Source: Brachyhypopomus gauderio (taxonomy: Eukaryota > Chordata > Actinopteri > Gymnotiformes > Hypopomidae). Taken from it: 64,000 nucleotides of DNA. The position numbers were made by a program, and so were the translations under genes. Below the pieces are notes generated by a model that had not been told where the DNA came from, ran no database searches, and was given only the letters and a program-made list of their open reading frames with translations. The stretch lies in contig NW_027506915.1 in NCBI RefSeq assembly GCF_052324685.1, positions 124,001-188,000 of the forward strand, written 5' to 3'. Below, piece by piece: positions 30,567 to 41,735 of the stretch. Each line of letters begins with the position of its first letter. Positions within the stretch are counted from its first letter, which is position 1.

Positions 30567-30653
30567 CCTTCGGTAGCTCAGATGGTAGAGCGGAGGACTG
30601 TAGAGGTTAAAGCAGCAATCCTTAGGCCACTGGTTCAAATCCGGTTCGAAGGA
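30567..30653 (+). tRNA. tRNA-Tyr-GTA: tRNA-Tyr (GTA), unit 31, U51 variant
   Basis: As unit 30. Confidence 0.95.
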
Positions 30654-30715
30654 AGCTTCTTTTTTTCCAGGATATTACTGCCCTTAATGTCATGATGAGC
30701 AAAAAGCTTTCTGTT

Positions 30716-30787
30716 TTCCCTGACCGGGAATCGAACCCGGGCCGCGGCGGTGAGAGCGCCGAATCCTAGCCACTAGACCATCAGGGA
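30716..30787 (-). tRNA. tRNA-Glu-CTC: tRNA-Glu (CTC), unit 31
   Basis: As unit 1. Confidence 0.97.
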
Positions 30788-30991
30788 CAGCGATGGAATG
30801 CTAATGAATGAAGGCTTTTACATGAGTTCTGGCTGGCCGTTATTCATGAGTGAAGAAAGACCAGAATGTGGGTTATTCGTGACCACACCAGAACATGTGG
30901 ACCTTTTTGTGTCAAGACTGTCAAATGCTTCCCATGTCAGAGGTCAAGAATATCTGGACATGTTCTGAATCACAGAGCAAGGTTAAACGTA

Positions 30992-31064
30992 GCCTGGATA
31001 GCTCAGTCGGTAGAGCATCAGACTTTTAATCTGAGGGTCCAGGGTTCAAGTCCCTGTTCAGGCA
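30992..31064 (+). tRNA. tRNA-Lys-TTT: tRNA-Lys (TTT), unit 31, A73 variant
   Basis: Discriminator base G73 is A. This base can matter for recognition by the tRNA synthetase. Same change in units 35 and 39. Confidence 0.92.
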
Positions 31065-31536
31065 TTGAACTTTACATGACCGTCAGCTCTTGAGCACCGT
31101 TCAGTCATCATCAGGCAGGCTTTTGGATTAAGCTGAACTTCCAGCTTTACGTCTGCCTACCTGTGACTTCCTTGTCATTAATTATTTTGTCTATGTCCTT
31201 GTTAATGATGACAAAAAAAACACCAATTAAAGCCACTCAGCATTTCCTTTCTCTCTCTCTCTATGTGACATCACAATAGATTTTCTCAAAAAGCAATTCA
31301 AATTGTTCTAACCATTGGTGGGACCAACCCGTGGCCTTTTACCATCCACGTGTCCAAAATGCAGTACGCATGCCAATGTTGTTAACAGACATACGTGTTG
31401 GTAGCTCTACATGTCCAACTGGTACAGTGTGAGGTTTCCTCTTTGGTGGACCTTAAAGAGTTGAAAAAGCCACAACCGAACTGGTATCTTTGTCAACGTC
31501 CTTGTTTCTGGATCTATGCTGCATGTGCGTCAGAAT

Positions 31537-31623
31537 CCTTCGGTAGCTCAGATGGTAGAGCGGAGGACTGTAGAGGTTAAAGCAGCAATCCTTAGGCCAC
31601 CGGTTCAAATCCGGTTCGAAGGA
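31537..31623 (+). tRNA. tRNA-Tyr-GTA: tRNA-Tyr (GTA), unit 32
   Basis: As unit 1; T7 terminator. Confidence 0.97.
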
Positions 31624-31685
31624 AGCTTCTTTTTTTCCAGGATATTACTGCCTTTAATGTCATGATGAGCAAAAAGTTTTCTGTT

Positions 31686-31757
31686 TTCCCTGACCGGGAA
31701 TCGAACCCGGGCCGCGGCGGTGAGAGCGCCGAATCCTAGCCACTAGACCATCAGGGA
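31686..31757 (-). tRNA. tRNA-Glu-CTC: tRNA-Glu (CTC), unit 32
   Basis: As unit 1. Confidence 0.97.
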
Positions 31758-31961
31758 CAGCGATGGAATGCTAATGAATGAAGGCTTTTACATGAGTTCT
31801 GGCTGGCCGTTATTCATGAGTGAAGAAAGACCAGAATGTGGGTTATTCGTGACCACACCAGAACATGTGGACCTTTTTGTGTCAAGACTGTCAAATGCTT
31901 CCCATGTCAGAGGTCAAGAATATCTGGACATGTTCTGAATCACAGAGCAACGTTAAACGTA

Positions 31962-32034
31962 GCCTGGATAGCTCAGTCGGTAGAGCATCAGACTTTTAAT
32001 TTGAGGGTCCAGGGTTCAAGTCCCTGTTCAGGCG
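31962..32034 (+). tRNA. tRNA-Lys-TTT: tRNA-Lys (TTT), unit 32, U40 variant
   Basis: As unit 29. Confidence 0.93.
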
Positions 32035-32506
32035 TTGAACTTTACATGACCGTCAGCTCTTGAGCACCGTTCACTCATCGTCAGGCAGGCTTTTGGATTA
32101 AGCTGAACTTCCAGCTTTACGTCTGCCTACCTGTGACTTCCTTGTCATTAATTATTTTGTCTATGTCCTTGTTAATGATGACAAAAAAAACAACAATTAA
32201 AGCCACTCAGCCTTTCCTTTCTCTCTCTCTCTATGTGACATCACAATAGATTTTCTCAAAAAGCAATTCAAATTGTTCTAACCATTGGTGGGACCAACCC
32301 GTGGCCTTTTACCATCCACGTGTCCAAAATGCAGTACGCATGCCAATGTTGTTAACAGACATACGTGTTGGTAGCTCTACATGTCCAACTGGTACAGTGT
32401 GAGGTTTCCTCTTTGGTGGACCTTAAAGAGTTGAAAAAGCCACAACCGAACTGGTATCTTTGTCAACGTCCTTGTTTCTGGATCTATGCTGCATGTGCGT
32501 CAGAAT

Positions 32507-32593
32507 CCTTCGGTAGCTCAGATGGTAGAGCGGAGGACTGTAGAGGTTAAAGCAGCAATCCTTAGGCCACCGGTTCAAATCCGGTTCGAAGGA
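32507..32593 (+). tRNA. tRNA-Tyr-GTA: tRNA-Tyr (GTA), unit 33
   Basis: As unit 1; T7 terminator. Confidence 0.97.
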
Positions 32594-32655
32594 AGCTTCT
32601 TTTTTTCCAGGATATTACTGCCTTTAATGTCATGATGAGCAAAAAGTTTTCTGTT

Positions 32656-32727
32656 TTCCCTGACCGGGAATCGAACCCGGGCCGCGGCGGTGAGAGCGCC
32701 GAATCCTAGCCACTAGACCATCAGGGA
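32656..32727 (-). tRNA. tRNA-Glu-CTC: tRNA-Glu (CTC), unit 33
   Basis: As unit 1. Confidence 0.97.
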
Positions 32728-32931
32728 CAGCGATGTTATGCTAATGGATGAAGGCCTTTACATGAGTTCTGGCTGGCCATTATTCATGAGTGAAGAAAGA
32801 CCAGAATGTGGGTTATTCGTGACCACACCAGAACATGTGGACCTTTTTGTGTCAAGACTGTCAAATGCTTCCCATGTCAGAGGTCAAGAATATCTGGACA
32901 TGTTCTGAATCACAGAGCAAGGCTAAACGTA

Positions 32932-33004
32932 GCCTGGATAGCTCAGTCGGTAGAGCATCAGACTTTTAATCTGAGGGTCCAGGGTTCAAGTCCCTGTTCA
33001 GGCG
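32932..33004 (+). tRNA. tRNA-Lys-TTT: tRNA-Lys (TTT), unit 33
   Basis: As unit 2; long spacer follows. Confidence 0.97.
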
Positions 33005-33476
33005 TTGAACTTTACATGACCGTCAGCTCTTGAGCACCGTTCAGTCATCATCAGGCAGGCTTTTGGATTAAGCTGAACTTCCAGCTTTACGTCTGCCTAC
33101 CTGTGACTTCCTTGTCATTAATTATTTTGTCTATGTCCTTGTTAATGATGACAAAAAAAACAACAATTAAAGCCACTCAGCCTTTCCTTTCTCTCTCTCT
33201 CTATGTGACATCACAATAGATTTTCTCAAAAAGCAATTCAAATTGTTCTAACCATTGGTGGGACCAACCCGTGGCCTTTTACCATCCACGTGTCCAAAAT
33301 GCAGTACGCATGCCAATGTTGTTAACAGACATACGTGTTGGTAGCTCTACATGTCCAACTGGTACAGTGTGAGGTTTCCTCTTTGGTGGACCTTAAAGAG
33401 TTGAAAAAGCCACAACCGAACTGGTATCTTTGTCAACGTCCTTGTTTCTGGATCTATGCTGCATGTGCGTCAGAAT

Positions 33477-33563
33477 CCTTCGGTAGCTCAGATGGTAGAG
33501 CGGAGGACTGTAGAGGTTAAAGCAGCAATCCTTAGGCCACCGGTTCAAATCCGGTTCGAAGGA
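33477..33563 (+). tRNA. tRNA-Tyr-GTA: tRNA-Tyr (GTA), unit 34
   Basis: As unit 1; T7 terminator. Confidence 0.97.
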
Positions 33564-33625
33564 AGCTTCTTTTTTTCCAGGATATTACTGCCTTTAATGT
33601 CATGATGAGCAAAAAGTTTTCTGTT

Positions 33626-33697
33626 TTCCCTGACCGGGAATCGAACCCGGGCCGCGGCGGTGAGAGCGCCGAATCCTAGCCACTAGACCATCAGGGA
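33626..33697 (-). tRNA. tRNA-Glu-CTC: tRNA-Glu (CTC), unit 34
   Basis: As unit 1. Confidence 0.97.
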
Positions 33698-33901
33698 CAG
33701 CGATGGAATGCTAATGAATGAAGGCTTTTACATGAGTTCTGGCTGGCCGTTATTCATGAGTGAAGAAAGACCAGAATGTGGGTTATTCGTGACCACACCA
33801 GAACATGTGGACCATTTTGTGTCAAGACTGTCAAATGCTTCCCATGTCAGAGGTCAAGAATATCTGGACATGTTCTGAATCACAGAGCAACGTTAAACGT
33901 A

Positions 33902-33974
33902 GCCTGGATAGCTCAGTCGGTAGAGCATCAGACTTTTAATTTGAGGGTCCAGGGTTCAAGTCCCTGTTCAGGCG
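33902..33974 (+). tRNA. tRNA-Lys-TTT: tRNA-Lys (TTT), unit 34, U40 variant
   Basis: As unit 29; shares further spacer changes with that unit. Confidence 0.93.
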
Positions 33975-34446
33975 TTGAACTTTACATGACCGTCAGCTCT
34001 TGAGCACCGTTCACTCATCGTCAGGCATGCTTTTGGATTAAGCTGAACTTCCAGCTTTACGTCTGCCTACCTGTGACTTCCTTGTCATTAATTATTTTGT
34101 CTATGTCCTTGTTAATGATGACAAAAAAAACACCAATTAAAGCCACTCAGCCTTTCCTTTCTCTCTCTCTCTATGTGACATCACAATAGATTTTCTCAAA
34201 AAGCAATTCAAATTGTTCTAACCATTGGTGGGACCAACCCGTGGCCTTTTACCATCCACGTGTCCAAAATGCAGTACGCATGCCAATGTTGTTAACAGAC
34301 ATACGTGTTGGTAGCTCTACATGTCCAACTGGTACAGTGTGAGGTTTCCTCTTTGGTAGACCTTAAAGAGTTGAAAAAGCCACAACCGAACTGGTATCTT
34401 TGTCAACGTCCTTGTTTCTGGATCTATGCAGCACGTGCGTCAGAAT

Positions 34447-34533
34447 CCTTCGGTAGCTCAGATGGTAGAGCGGAGGACTGTAGAGGTTAAAGCAGCAATC
34501 CTTAGGCCACTGGTTCAAATCCGGTTCGAAGGA
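34447..34533 (+). tRNA. tRNA-Tyr-GTA: tRNA-Tyr (GTA), unit 35, U51 variant
   Basis: As unit 30. Confidence 0.95.
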
Positions 34534-34595
34534 AGCTTCTTTTTTTCCAGGATATTACTGCCCTTAATGTCATGATGAGCAAAAAGCTTTCTGTT

Positions 34596-34667
34596 TTCCC
34601 TGACCGGGAATCGAACCCGGGCCGCGGTGGTGAGAGCGCCGAATCCTAGCCACTAGACCATCAGGGA
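34596..34667 (-). tRNA. tRNA-Glu-CTC: tRNA-Glu (CTC), unit 35, A40 variant
   Basis: G40 to A gives a C30-A40 mismatch in the anticodon stem. Confidence 0.9.
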
Positions 34668-34871
34668 CAGCGATGGAATGCTAATGAATGAAGGCTTTTA
34701 CATGAGTTCTGGCTGGCCGTTATTCATGAGTGAAGAAAGACCAGAATGTGGGTTATTCGTGACCACACCAGAACATGTGGACCTTTTTGTGTCAAGACTG
34801 TCAAATGCTTCCCATGTCAGAGGTCAAGAATATCTGGACATGTTCTGAATCACAGAGCAAGGTTAAACGTA

Positions 34872-34944
34872 GCCTGGATAGCTCAGTCGGTAGAGCATCA
34901 GACTTTTAATCTGAGGGTCCAGGGTTCAAGTCCCTGTTCAGGCA
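34872..34944 (+). tRNA. tRNA-Lys-TTT: tRNA-Lys (TTT), unit 35, A73 variant
   Basis: As unit 31. Confidence 0.92.
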
Positions 34945-35416
34945 TTGAACTTTACATGACCGTCAGCTCTTGAGCACCGTTCAGTCATCATCAGGCAGGC
35001 TTTTGGATTAAGCTGAACTTCCAGCTTTACGTCTGCCTACCTGTGACTTCCTTGTCATTAATTATTTTGTCTATGTCCTTGTTAATGATGACAAAAAAAA
35101 CACCAATTAAAGCCACTCAGCCTTTCCTTTCTCTCTCTCTCTATGTGACATCACAATAGATTTTCTCAAAAAGCAATTCAAATTGTTCTAACCATTGGTG
35201 GGACCAACCCGTGGCCTTTTACCATCCACGTGTCCAAAATGCAGTACGCATGCCAATGTTGTTAACAGACATACGTGTTGGTAGCTCTACATGTCCAACT
35301 GGTACAGTGTGAGGTTTCCTCTTTGGTGGACCTTAAAGAGTTGAAAAAGCCACAACCGAACTGGTATCTTTGTCAACGTCCTTGTTTCTGGATCTATGCT
35401 GCATGTGCGTCAGAAT

Positions 35417-35503
35417 CCTTCGGTAGCTCAGATGGTAGAGCGGAGGACTGTAGAGGTTAAAGCAGCAATCCTTAGGCCACCGGTTCAAATCCGGTTCGAA
35501 GGA
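35417..35503 (+). tRNA. tRNA-Tyr-GTA: tRNA-Tyr (GTA), unit 36
   Basis: As unit 1; T7 terminator. Confidence 0.97.
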
Positions 35504-35565
35504 AGCTTCTTTTTTTCCAGGATATTACTGCCTTTAATGTCATGATGAGCAAAAAGTTTTCTGTT

Positions 35566-35637
35566 TTCCCTGACCGGGAATCGAACCCGGGCCGCGGCGG
35601 TGAGAGCGCCGAATCCTAGCCACTAGACCATCAGGGA
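35566..35637 (-). tRNA. tRNA-Glu-CTC: tRNA-Glu (CTC), unit 36
   Basis: As unit 1. Confidence 0.97.
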
Positions 35638-35841
35638 CAGCGATGGAATGCTAATGAATGAAGGCTTTTACATGAGTTCTGGCTGGCCGTTATTCATGAG
35701 TGAAGAAAGACCAGAATGTGGGTTATTCGTGACCACACCAGAACATGTGGACCTTTTTGTGTCAAGACTGTCAAATGCTTCCCATGTCAGAGGTCAAGAA
35801 TATCTGGACATGTTCTGAATCACAGAGCAACGTTAAACGTA

Positions 35842-35914
35842 GCCTGGATAGCTCAGTCGGTAGAGCATCAGACTTTTAATTTGAGGGTCCAGGGTTCAAG
35901 TCCCTGTTCAGGCG
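35842..35914 (+). tRNA. tRNA-Lys-TTT: tRNA-Lys (TTT), unit 36, U40 variant
   Basis: As unit 29. Confidence 0.93.
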
Positions 35915-36386
35915 TTGAACTTTACATGACCGTCAGCTCTTGAGCACCGTTCACTCATCGTCAGGCATGCTTTTGGATTAAGCTGAACTTCCAGCTTTAC
36001 GTCTGCCTACCTGTGACTTCCTTGTCATTAATTATTTTGTCTATGTCCTTGTTAATGATGACAAAAAAAACACCAATTAAAGCCACTCAGCCTTTCCTTT
36101 CTCTCTCTCTCTATGTGACATCACAATAGATTTTCTCAAAAAGCAATTCAAATTGTTCTAACCATTGGTGGGACCAACCCGTGGCCTTTTACCATCCACG
36201 TGTCCAAAATGCAGTACGCATGCCAATGTTGTTAACAGACATACGTGTTGGTAGCTCTACATGTCCAACTGGTACAGTGTGAGGTTTCCTCTTTGGTGGA
36301 CCTTAAAGAGTTGAAAAAGCCACAACCGAACTGGTATCTTTGTCAACGTCCTTGTTTCTGGATCTATGCAGCACGTGCGTCAGAAT

Positions 36387-36473
36387 CCTTCGGTAGCTCA
36401 GATGGTAGAGCGGAGGACTGTAGAGGTTAAAGCAGCAATCCTTAGGCCACTGGTTCAAATCCGGTTCGAAGGA
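36387..36473 (+). tRNA. tRNA-Tyr-GTA: tRNA-Tyr (GTA), unit 37, U51 variant
   Basis: As unit 30. Confidence 0.95.
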
Positions 36474-36535
36474 AGCTTCTTTTTTTCCAGGATATTACTG
36501 CCCTTAATGTCATGATGAGCAAAAAGCTTTCTGTT

Positions 36536-36607
36536 TTCCCTGACCGGGAATCGAACCCGGTCCGCGGCGGTGAGAGCGCCGAATCCTAGCCACTAGACCA
36601 TCAGGGA
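36536..36607 (-). tRNA. tRNA-Glu-CTC: tRNA-Glu (CTC), unit 37, A48 variant
   Basis: C48 to A removes the G15-C48 Levitt pair. Also in units 41, 48, 51 and 54. Confidence 0.9.
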
Positions 36608-36811
36608 CAGCGATGGAATGCTAATGAATGAAGGCTTTTACATGAGTTCTGGCTGGCCGTTATTCATGAGTGAAGAAAGACCAGAATGTGGGTTATTCGT
36701 GACCACACCAGAACATGTGGACCTTTTTGTGTCAAGACTGTCAAATGCTTCCCATGTCAGAGGTCAAGAATATCTGGACATGTTCTGAATCACAGAGCAA
36801 GGTTAAACGTA

Positions 36812-36884
36812 GCCTGGATAGCTCAGTCGGTAGAGCATCAGACTTTTAATCTGAGGGTCCAGGGTTCAAGTCCCTGTTCAGGCG
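36812..36884 (+). tRNA. tRNA-Lys-TTT: tRNA-Lys (TTT), unit 37
   Basis: As unit 2; long spacer follows. Confidence 0.97.
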
Positions 36885-37356
36885 TTGAACTTTACATGAC
36901 CGTCAGCTCTTGAGCACCGTTCAGTCATCATCAGGCAGGCTTTTGGATTAAGCTGAACTTCCAGCTTTACGTCTGCCTACCTGTGACTTCCTTGTCATTA
37001 ATTATTTTGTCTATGTCCTTGTTAATGATGACAAAAAAAACACCAATTAAAGCCACTCAGCCTTTCCTTTCTCTCTCTCTCTATGTGACATCACAATAGA
37101 TTTTCTCAAAAAGCAATTCAAATTGTTCTAACCATTGGTGGGACCAACCCGTGGCCTTTTACCATCCACGTGTCCAAAATGCAGTACGCATGCCAATGTT
37201 GTTAACAGACATACGTGTTGGTAGCTCTACATGTCCAACTGGTACAGTGTGAGGTTTCCTCTTTGGTGGACCTTAAAGAGTTGAAAAAGCCACAACCGAA
37301 CTGGTATCTTTGTCAACGTCCTTGTTTCTGGATCTATGCTGCATGTGCGTCAGAAT

Positions 37357-37443
37357 CCTTCGGTAGCTCAGATGGTAGAGCGGAGGACTGTAGAGGTTAA
37401 AGCAGCAATCCTTAGGCCACTGGTTCAAATCCGGTTCGAAGGA
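37357..37443 (+). tRNA. tRNA-Tyr-GTA: tRNA-Tyr (GTA), unit 38, U51 variant
   Basis: As unit 30. Confidence 0.95.
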
Positions 37444-37505
37444 AGCTTCTTTTTTTCCAGGATATTACTGCCCTTAATGTCATGATGAGCAAAAAGTTTT
37501 CTGTT

Positions 37506-37577
37506 TTCCCTGACCGGGAATCGAACCCGGGCCGCAGCGGTGAGAGCACCGAATCCTAGCCACTAGACCATCAGGGA
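37506..37577 (-). tRNA. tRNA-Glu-CTC: tRNA-Glu (CTC), unit 38, U30/U42 variant
   Basis: C30 and C42 are both T, giving two G-U wobbles (U30-G40 and G28-U42) in the anticodon stem. The stem is weaker but still pairs. Confidence 0.9.
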
Positions 37578-37781
37578 CAGCTATGTTAAGCTAATGAATG
37601 AAGGCTTTTACATGAGTTCTGGCTGGCCGTTATTCATGAGTGAAGAAAGACCAGAATGTGGGTTATTCGTGACCACACCAGAACATGTGGACCTTTTTGT
37701 GTCAAGACTGTCAAATGCTTCCCATGTCAGAGGTCAAGAATATCTGGACATGTTCTGAATCACAGAGCAAGGTTAAACGTA

Positions 37782-37854
37782 GCCTGGATAGCTCAGTCGG
37801 TAGAGCATCAGACTTTTAATCTGAGGGTCCAGGGTTCAAGTCCCTGTTCAGGCG
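37782..37854 (+). tRNA. tRNA-Lys-TTT: tRNA-Lys (TTT), unit 38
   Basis: As unit 2; long spacer follows. Confidence 0.97.
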
Positions 37855-38326
37855 TTGAACTTTACATGACCGTCAGCTCTTGAGCACCGTTCAGTCATCA
37901 TCAGGCAGGCTTTTGGATTAAGCTGAACTTCCAGCTTTACGTCTGCCTACCTGTGACTTCCTTGTCATTAATTATTTTGTCTATGTCCTTGTTAATGATG
38001 ACAAAAAAAACACCAATTAAAGCCACTCAGCCTTTCCTTTCTCTCTCTCTCTATGTGACATCACAATAGATTTTCTCAAAAAGCAATTCAAATTGTTCTA
38101 ACCATTGGTGGGACCAACCCGTGGCCTTTTACCATCCACGTGTCCAAAATGCAGTACGCATGCCAATGTTGTTAACAGACATACGTGTTGGTAGCTCTAC
38201 ATGTCCAACTGGTACAGTGTGAGGTTTCCTCTTTGGTGGACCTTAAAGAGTTGAAAAAGCCACAACCGAACTGGTATCTTTGTCAACGTCCTTGTTTCTG
38301 GATCTATGCAGCACGTGCGTCAGAAT

Positions 38327-38413
38327 CCTTCGGTAGCTCAGATGGTAGAGCGGAGGACTGTAGAGGTTAAAGCAGCAATCCTTAGGCCACTGGTTCAAAT
38401 CCGGTTCGAAGGA
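38327..38413 (+). tRNA. tRNA-Tyr-GTA: tRNA-Tyr (GTA), unit 39, U51 variant
   Basis: As unit 30. Confidence 0.95.
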
Positions 38414-38475
38414 AGCTTCTTTTTTTCCAGGATATTACTGCCCTTAATGTCATGATGAGCAAAAAGCTTTCTGTT

Positions 38476-38547
38476 TTCCCTGACCGGGAATCGAACCCGG
38501 GCCGCGGCGGTGAGAGCGCCGAATCCTAGCCACTAGACCATCAGGGA
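38476..38547 (-). tRNA. tRNA-Glu-CTC: tRNA-Glu (CTC), unit 39
   Basis: As unit 1. Confidence 0.97.
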
Positions 38548-38751
38548 CAGCGATGGAATGCTAATGAATGAAGGCTTTTACATGAGTTCTGGCTGGCCGT
38601 TATTCATGAGTGAAGAAAGACCAGAATGTGGGTTATTCGTGACCACACCAGAACATGTGGACCTTTTTGTGTCAAGACTGTCAAATGCTTCCCATGTCAG
38701 AGGTCAAGAATATCTGGACATGTTCTGAATCACAGAGCAAGGTTAAACGTA

Positions 38752-38824
38752 GCCTGGATAGCTCAGTCGGTAGAGCATCAGACTTTTAATCTGAGGGTCC
38801 AGGGTTCAAGTCCCTGTTCAGGCA
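38752..38824 (+). tRNA. tRNA-Lys-TTT: tRNA-Lys (TTT), unit 39, A73 variant
   Basis: As unit 31. Confidence 0.92.
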
Positions 38825-39296
38825 TTGAACTTTACATGACCGTCAGCTCTTGAGCACCGTTCAGTCATCATCAGGCAGGCTTTTGGATTAAGCTGAACTT
38901 CCAGCTTTACGTCTGCCTACCTGTGACTTCCTTGTCATTAATTATTTTGTCTATGTCCTTGTTAATGATGACAAAAAAAACACCAATTAAAGCCACTCAG
39001 CCTTTCCTTTCTCTCTCTCTCTATGTGACATCACAATAGATTTTCTCAAAAAGCAATTCAAATTGTTCTAACCATTGGTGGGACCAACCCGTGGCCTTTT
39101 ACCATCCACGTGTCCAAAATGCAGTACGCATGCCAATGTTGTTAACAGACATACGTGTTGGTAGCTCTACATGTCCAACTGGTACAGTGTGAGGTTTCCT
39201 CTTTGGTGGACCTTAAAGAGTTGAAAAAGCCACAACCGAACTGGTATCTTTGTCAACGTCCTTGTTTCTGGATCTATGCTGCATGTGCGTCAGAAT

Positions 39297-39383
39297 CCTT
39301 CGGTAGCTCAGATGGTAGAGCGGAGGACTGTAGAGGTTAAAGCAGCAATCCTTAGGCCACCGGTTCAAATCCGGTTCGAAGGA
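39297..39383 (+). tRNA. tRNA-Tyr-GTA: tRNA-Tyr (GTA), unit 40
   Basis: As unit 1; T7 terminator. Confidence 0.97.
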
Positions 39384-39445
39384 AGCTTCTTTTTTTCCAG
39401 GATATTACTGCCTTTAATGTCATGATGAGCAAAAAGTTTTCTGTT

Positions 39446-39517
39446 TTCCCTGACCGGGAATCGAACCCGGGCCGCGGCGGTGAGAGCGCCGAATCCTAGC
39501 CACTAGACCATCAGGGA
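39446..39517 (-). tRNA. tRNA-Glu-CTC: tRNA-Glu (CTC), unit 40
   Basis: As unit 1. Confidence 0.97.
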
Positions 39518-39721
39518 CAGCGATGGAATGCTAATGAATGAAGGCTTTTACATGAGTTCTGGCTGGCCGTTATTCATGAGTGAAGAAAGACCAGAATGTG
39601 GGTTATTCGTGACCACACCAGAACATGTGGACCTTTTTGTGTCAAGACTGTCAAATGCTTCCCATGTCAGAGGTCAAGAATATCTGGACATGTTCTGAAT
39701 CACAGAGCAACGTTAAACGTA

Positions 39722-39794
39722 GCCTGGATAGCTCAGTCGGTAGAGCATCAGACTTTTAATTTGAGGGTCCAGGGTTCAAGTCCCTGTTCAGGCG
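39722..39794 (+). tRNA. tRNA-Lys-TTT: tRNA-Lys (TTT), unit 40, U40 variant
   Basis: As unit 29. Confidence 0.93.
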
Positions 39795-40266
39795 TTGAAC
39801 TTTACATGACCGTCAGCTCTTGAGCACCGTTCACTCATCGTCAGGCATGCTTTTGGATTAAGCTGAACTTCCAGCTTTACGTCTGCCTACCTGTGACTTC
39901 CTTGTCATTAATTATTTTGTCTATGTCCTTGTTAATGATGACAAAAAAAACACCAATTAAAGCCACTCAGCCTTTCCTTTCTCTCTCTCTCTATGTGACA
40001 TCACAATAGATTTTCTCAAAAAGCAATTCAAATTGTTCTAACCATTGGTGGGACCAACCCGTGGCCTTTTACCATCCACGTGTCCAAAATGCAGTACGCA
40101 TGCCAATGTTGTTAACAGACATACGTGTTGGTAGCTCTACATGTCCAACTGGTACAGTGTGAGGTTTCCTCTTTGGTGGACCTTAAAGAGTTGAAAAAGC
40201 CACAACCGAACTGGTATCTTTGTCAACGTCCTTGTTTCTGGATCTATGCAGCACGTGCGTCAGAAT

Positions 40267-40353
40267 CCTTCGGTAGCTCAGATGGTAGAGCGGAGGACTG
40301 TAGAGGTTAAAGCAGCAATCCTTAGGCCACTGGTTCAAATCCGGTTCGAAGGA
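40267..40353 (+). tRNA. tRNA-Tyr-GTA: tRNA-Tyr (GTA), unit 41, U51 variant
   Basis: As unit 30; last U51 copy. Confidence 0.95.
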
Positions 40354-40415
40354 AGCTTCTTTTTTTCCAGGATATTACTGCCCTTAATGTCATGATGAGC
40401 AAAAAGCTTTCTGTT

Positions 40416-40487
40416 TTCCCTGACCGGGAATCGAACCCGGTCCGCGGCGGTGAGAGCGCCGAATCCTAGCCACTAGACCATCAGGGA
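40416..40487 (-). tRNA. tRNA-Glu-CTC: tRNA-Glu (CTC), unit 41, A48 variant
   Basis: As unit 37. Confidence 0.9.
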
Positions 40488-40691
40488 CAGCGATGGAATG
40501 CTAATGAATGAAGGCTTTTACATGAGTTCTGGCTGGCCGTTATTCATGAGTGAAGAAAGACCAGAATGTGGGTTATTCGTGACCACACCAGAACATGTGG
40601 ACCTTTTTGTGTCAAGACTGTCAAATGCTTCCCATGTCAGAGGTCAAGAATATCTGGACATGTTCTGAATCACAGAGCAAGGTTAAACGTA

Positions 40692-40764
40692 GCCTGGATA
40701 GCTCAGTCGGTAGAGCATCAGACTTTTAATCTGAGGGTCCAGGGTTCAAGTCCCTGTTCAGGCG
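40692..40764 (+). tRNA. tRNA-Lys-TTT: tRNA-Lys (TTT), unit 41
   Basis: As unit 2; long spacer follows. Confidence 0.97.
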
Positions 40765-41236
40765 TTGAACTTTACATGACCGTCAGCTCTTGAGCACCGT
40801 TCAGTCATCATCAGGCAGGCTTTTGGATTAAGCTGAACTTCCAGCTTTACGTCTGCCTACCTGTGACTTCCTTGTCATTAATTATTTTGTCTATGTCCTT
40901 GTTAATGATGACAAAAAAAACACCAATTAAAGCCACTCAGCCTTTCCTTTCTCTCTCTCTCTATGTGACATCACAATAGATTTTCTCAAAAAGCAATTCA
41001 AATTGTTCTAACCATTGGTGGGACCAACCCGTGGCCTTTTACCATCCACGTGTCCAAAATGCAGTACGCATGCCAATGTTGTTAACAGACATATGTGTTG
41101 GTAGCTCTACATGTCCAACTGGTACAGTGTGAGGTTTCCTCTTTGGTGGACCTTAAAGAGTTGAAAAAGCCACAACCGAACTGGTATCTTTGTCAACGTC
41201 CTTGTTTCTGGATCTATGCTGCATGTGCGTCAGAAT

Positions 41237-41323
41237 CCTTCGGTAGCTCAGATGGTAGAGCGGAGGACTGTAGAGGTTAAAGCAGCAATCCTTAGGCCAC
41301 CGGTTCAAATCCGGTTCGAAGGA
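41237..41323 (+). tRNA. tRNA-Tyr-GTA: tRNA-Tyr (GTA), unit 42
   Basis: As unit 1; T8 terminator. Confidence 0.97.
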
Positions 41324-41386
41324 AGCTTCTTTTTTTTCCAGGATATTACTGCCTTTAATGTCATGATGAGCAAAAAGTTTTCTGTT

Positions 41387-41458
41387 TTCCCTGACCGGGA
41401 ATCGAACCCGGGCCGCGGCGGTGAGAGCGCCGAATCCTAGCCACTAGACCATCAGGGA
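41387..41458 (-). tRNA. tRNA-Glu-CTC: tRNA-Glu (CTC), unit 42
   Basis: As unit 1. Confidence 0.97.
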
Positions 41459-41662
41459 CAGCGATGTTATGCTAATGGATGAAGGCCTTTACATGAGTTC
41501 TGGCTGCCTGTTATTCATGAGTGAAGAAAGACCAGAATGTGGGTTATTCGTGACCACACCAGAACATGTGGACCTTTTTGTGTCAAGACTGTCAAATGCT
41601 TCCCATGTCAGAGGTCAAGAATATCTGGACATGTTCTGAATCACAGAGCAAGGCTAAACGTA

Positions 41663-41735
41663 GCCTGGATAGCTCAGTCGGTAGAGCATCAGACTTTTAA
41701 TCTGAGGGTCCAGGGTTCAAGTCCCTGTTCAGGCG
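41663..41735 (+). tRNA. tRNA-Lys-TTT: tRNA-Lys (TTT), unit 42
   Basis: As unit 2; long spacer. Units 42-46 share a changed CTGCCTG motif in the Glu-Lys spacer. Confidence 0.97.

Larger units (their letters stand above)
30866..34745. repeat. Four-unit higher-order repeat C, copy 1 (units 31-34)
   Basis: Period is exactly 3,880 bp (4 x 970). The first unit carries Lys with discriminator A73 (unit 31) and the second carries Lys U40 (unit 32); both recur in units 35/36 and 39/40. The fourth slot (unit 34, Lys U40) differs from units 38 and 42. Confidence 0.78.
34746..38625. repeat. Four-unit higher-order repeat C, copy 2 (units 35-38)
   Basis: Lys A73 in unit 35, Lys U40 in unit 36, and Glu A48 in unit 37. 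The Glu A48 change recurs 3,880 bp on, in unit 41. Confidence 0.8.
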
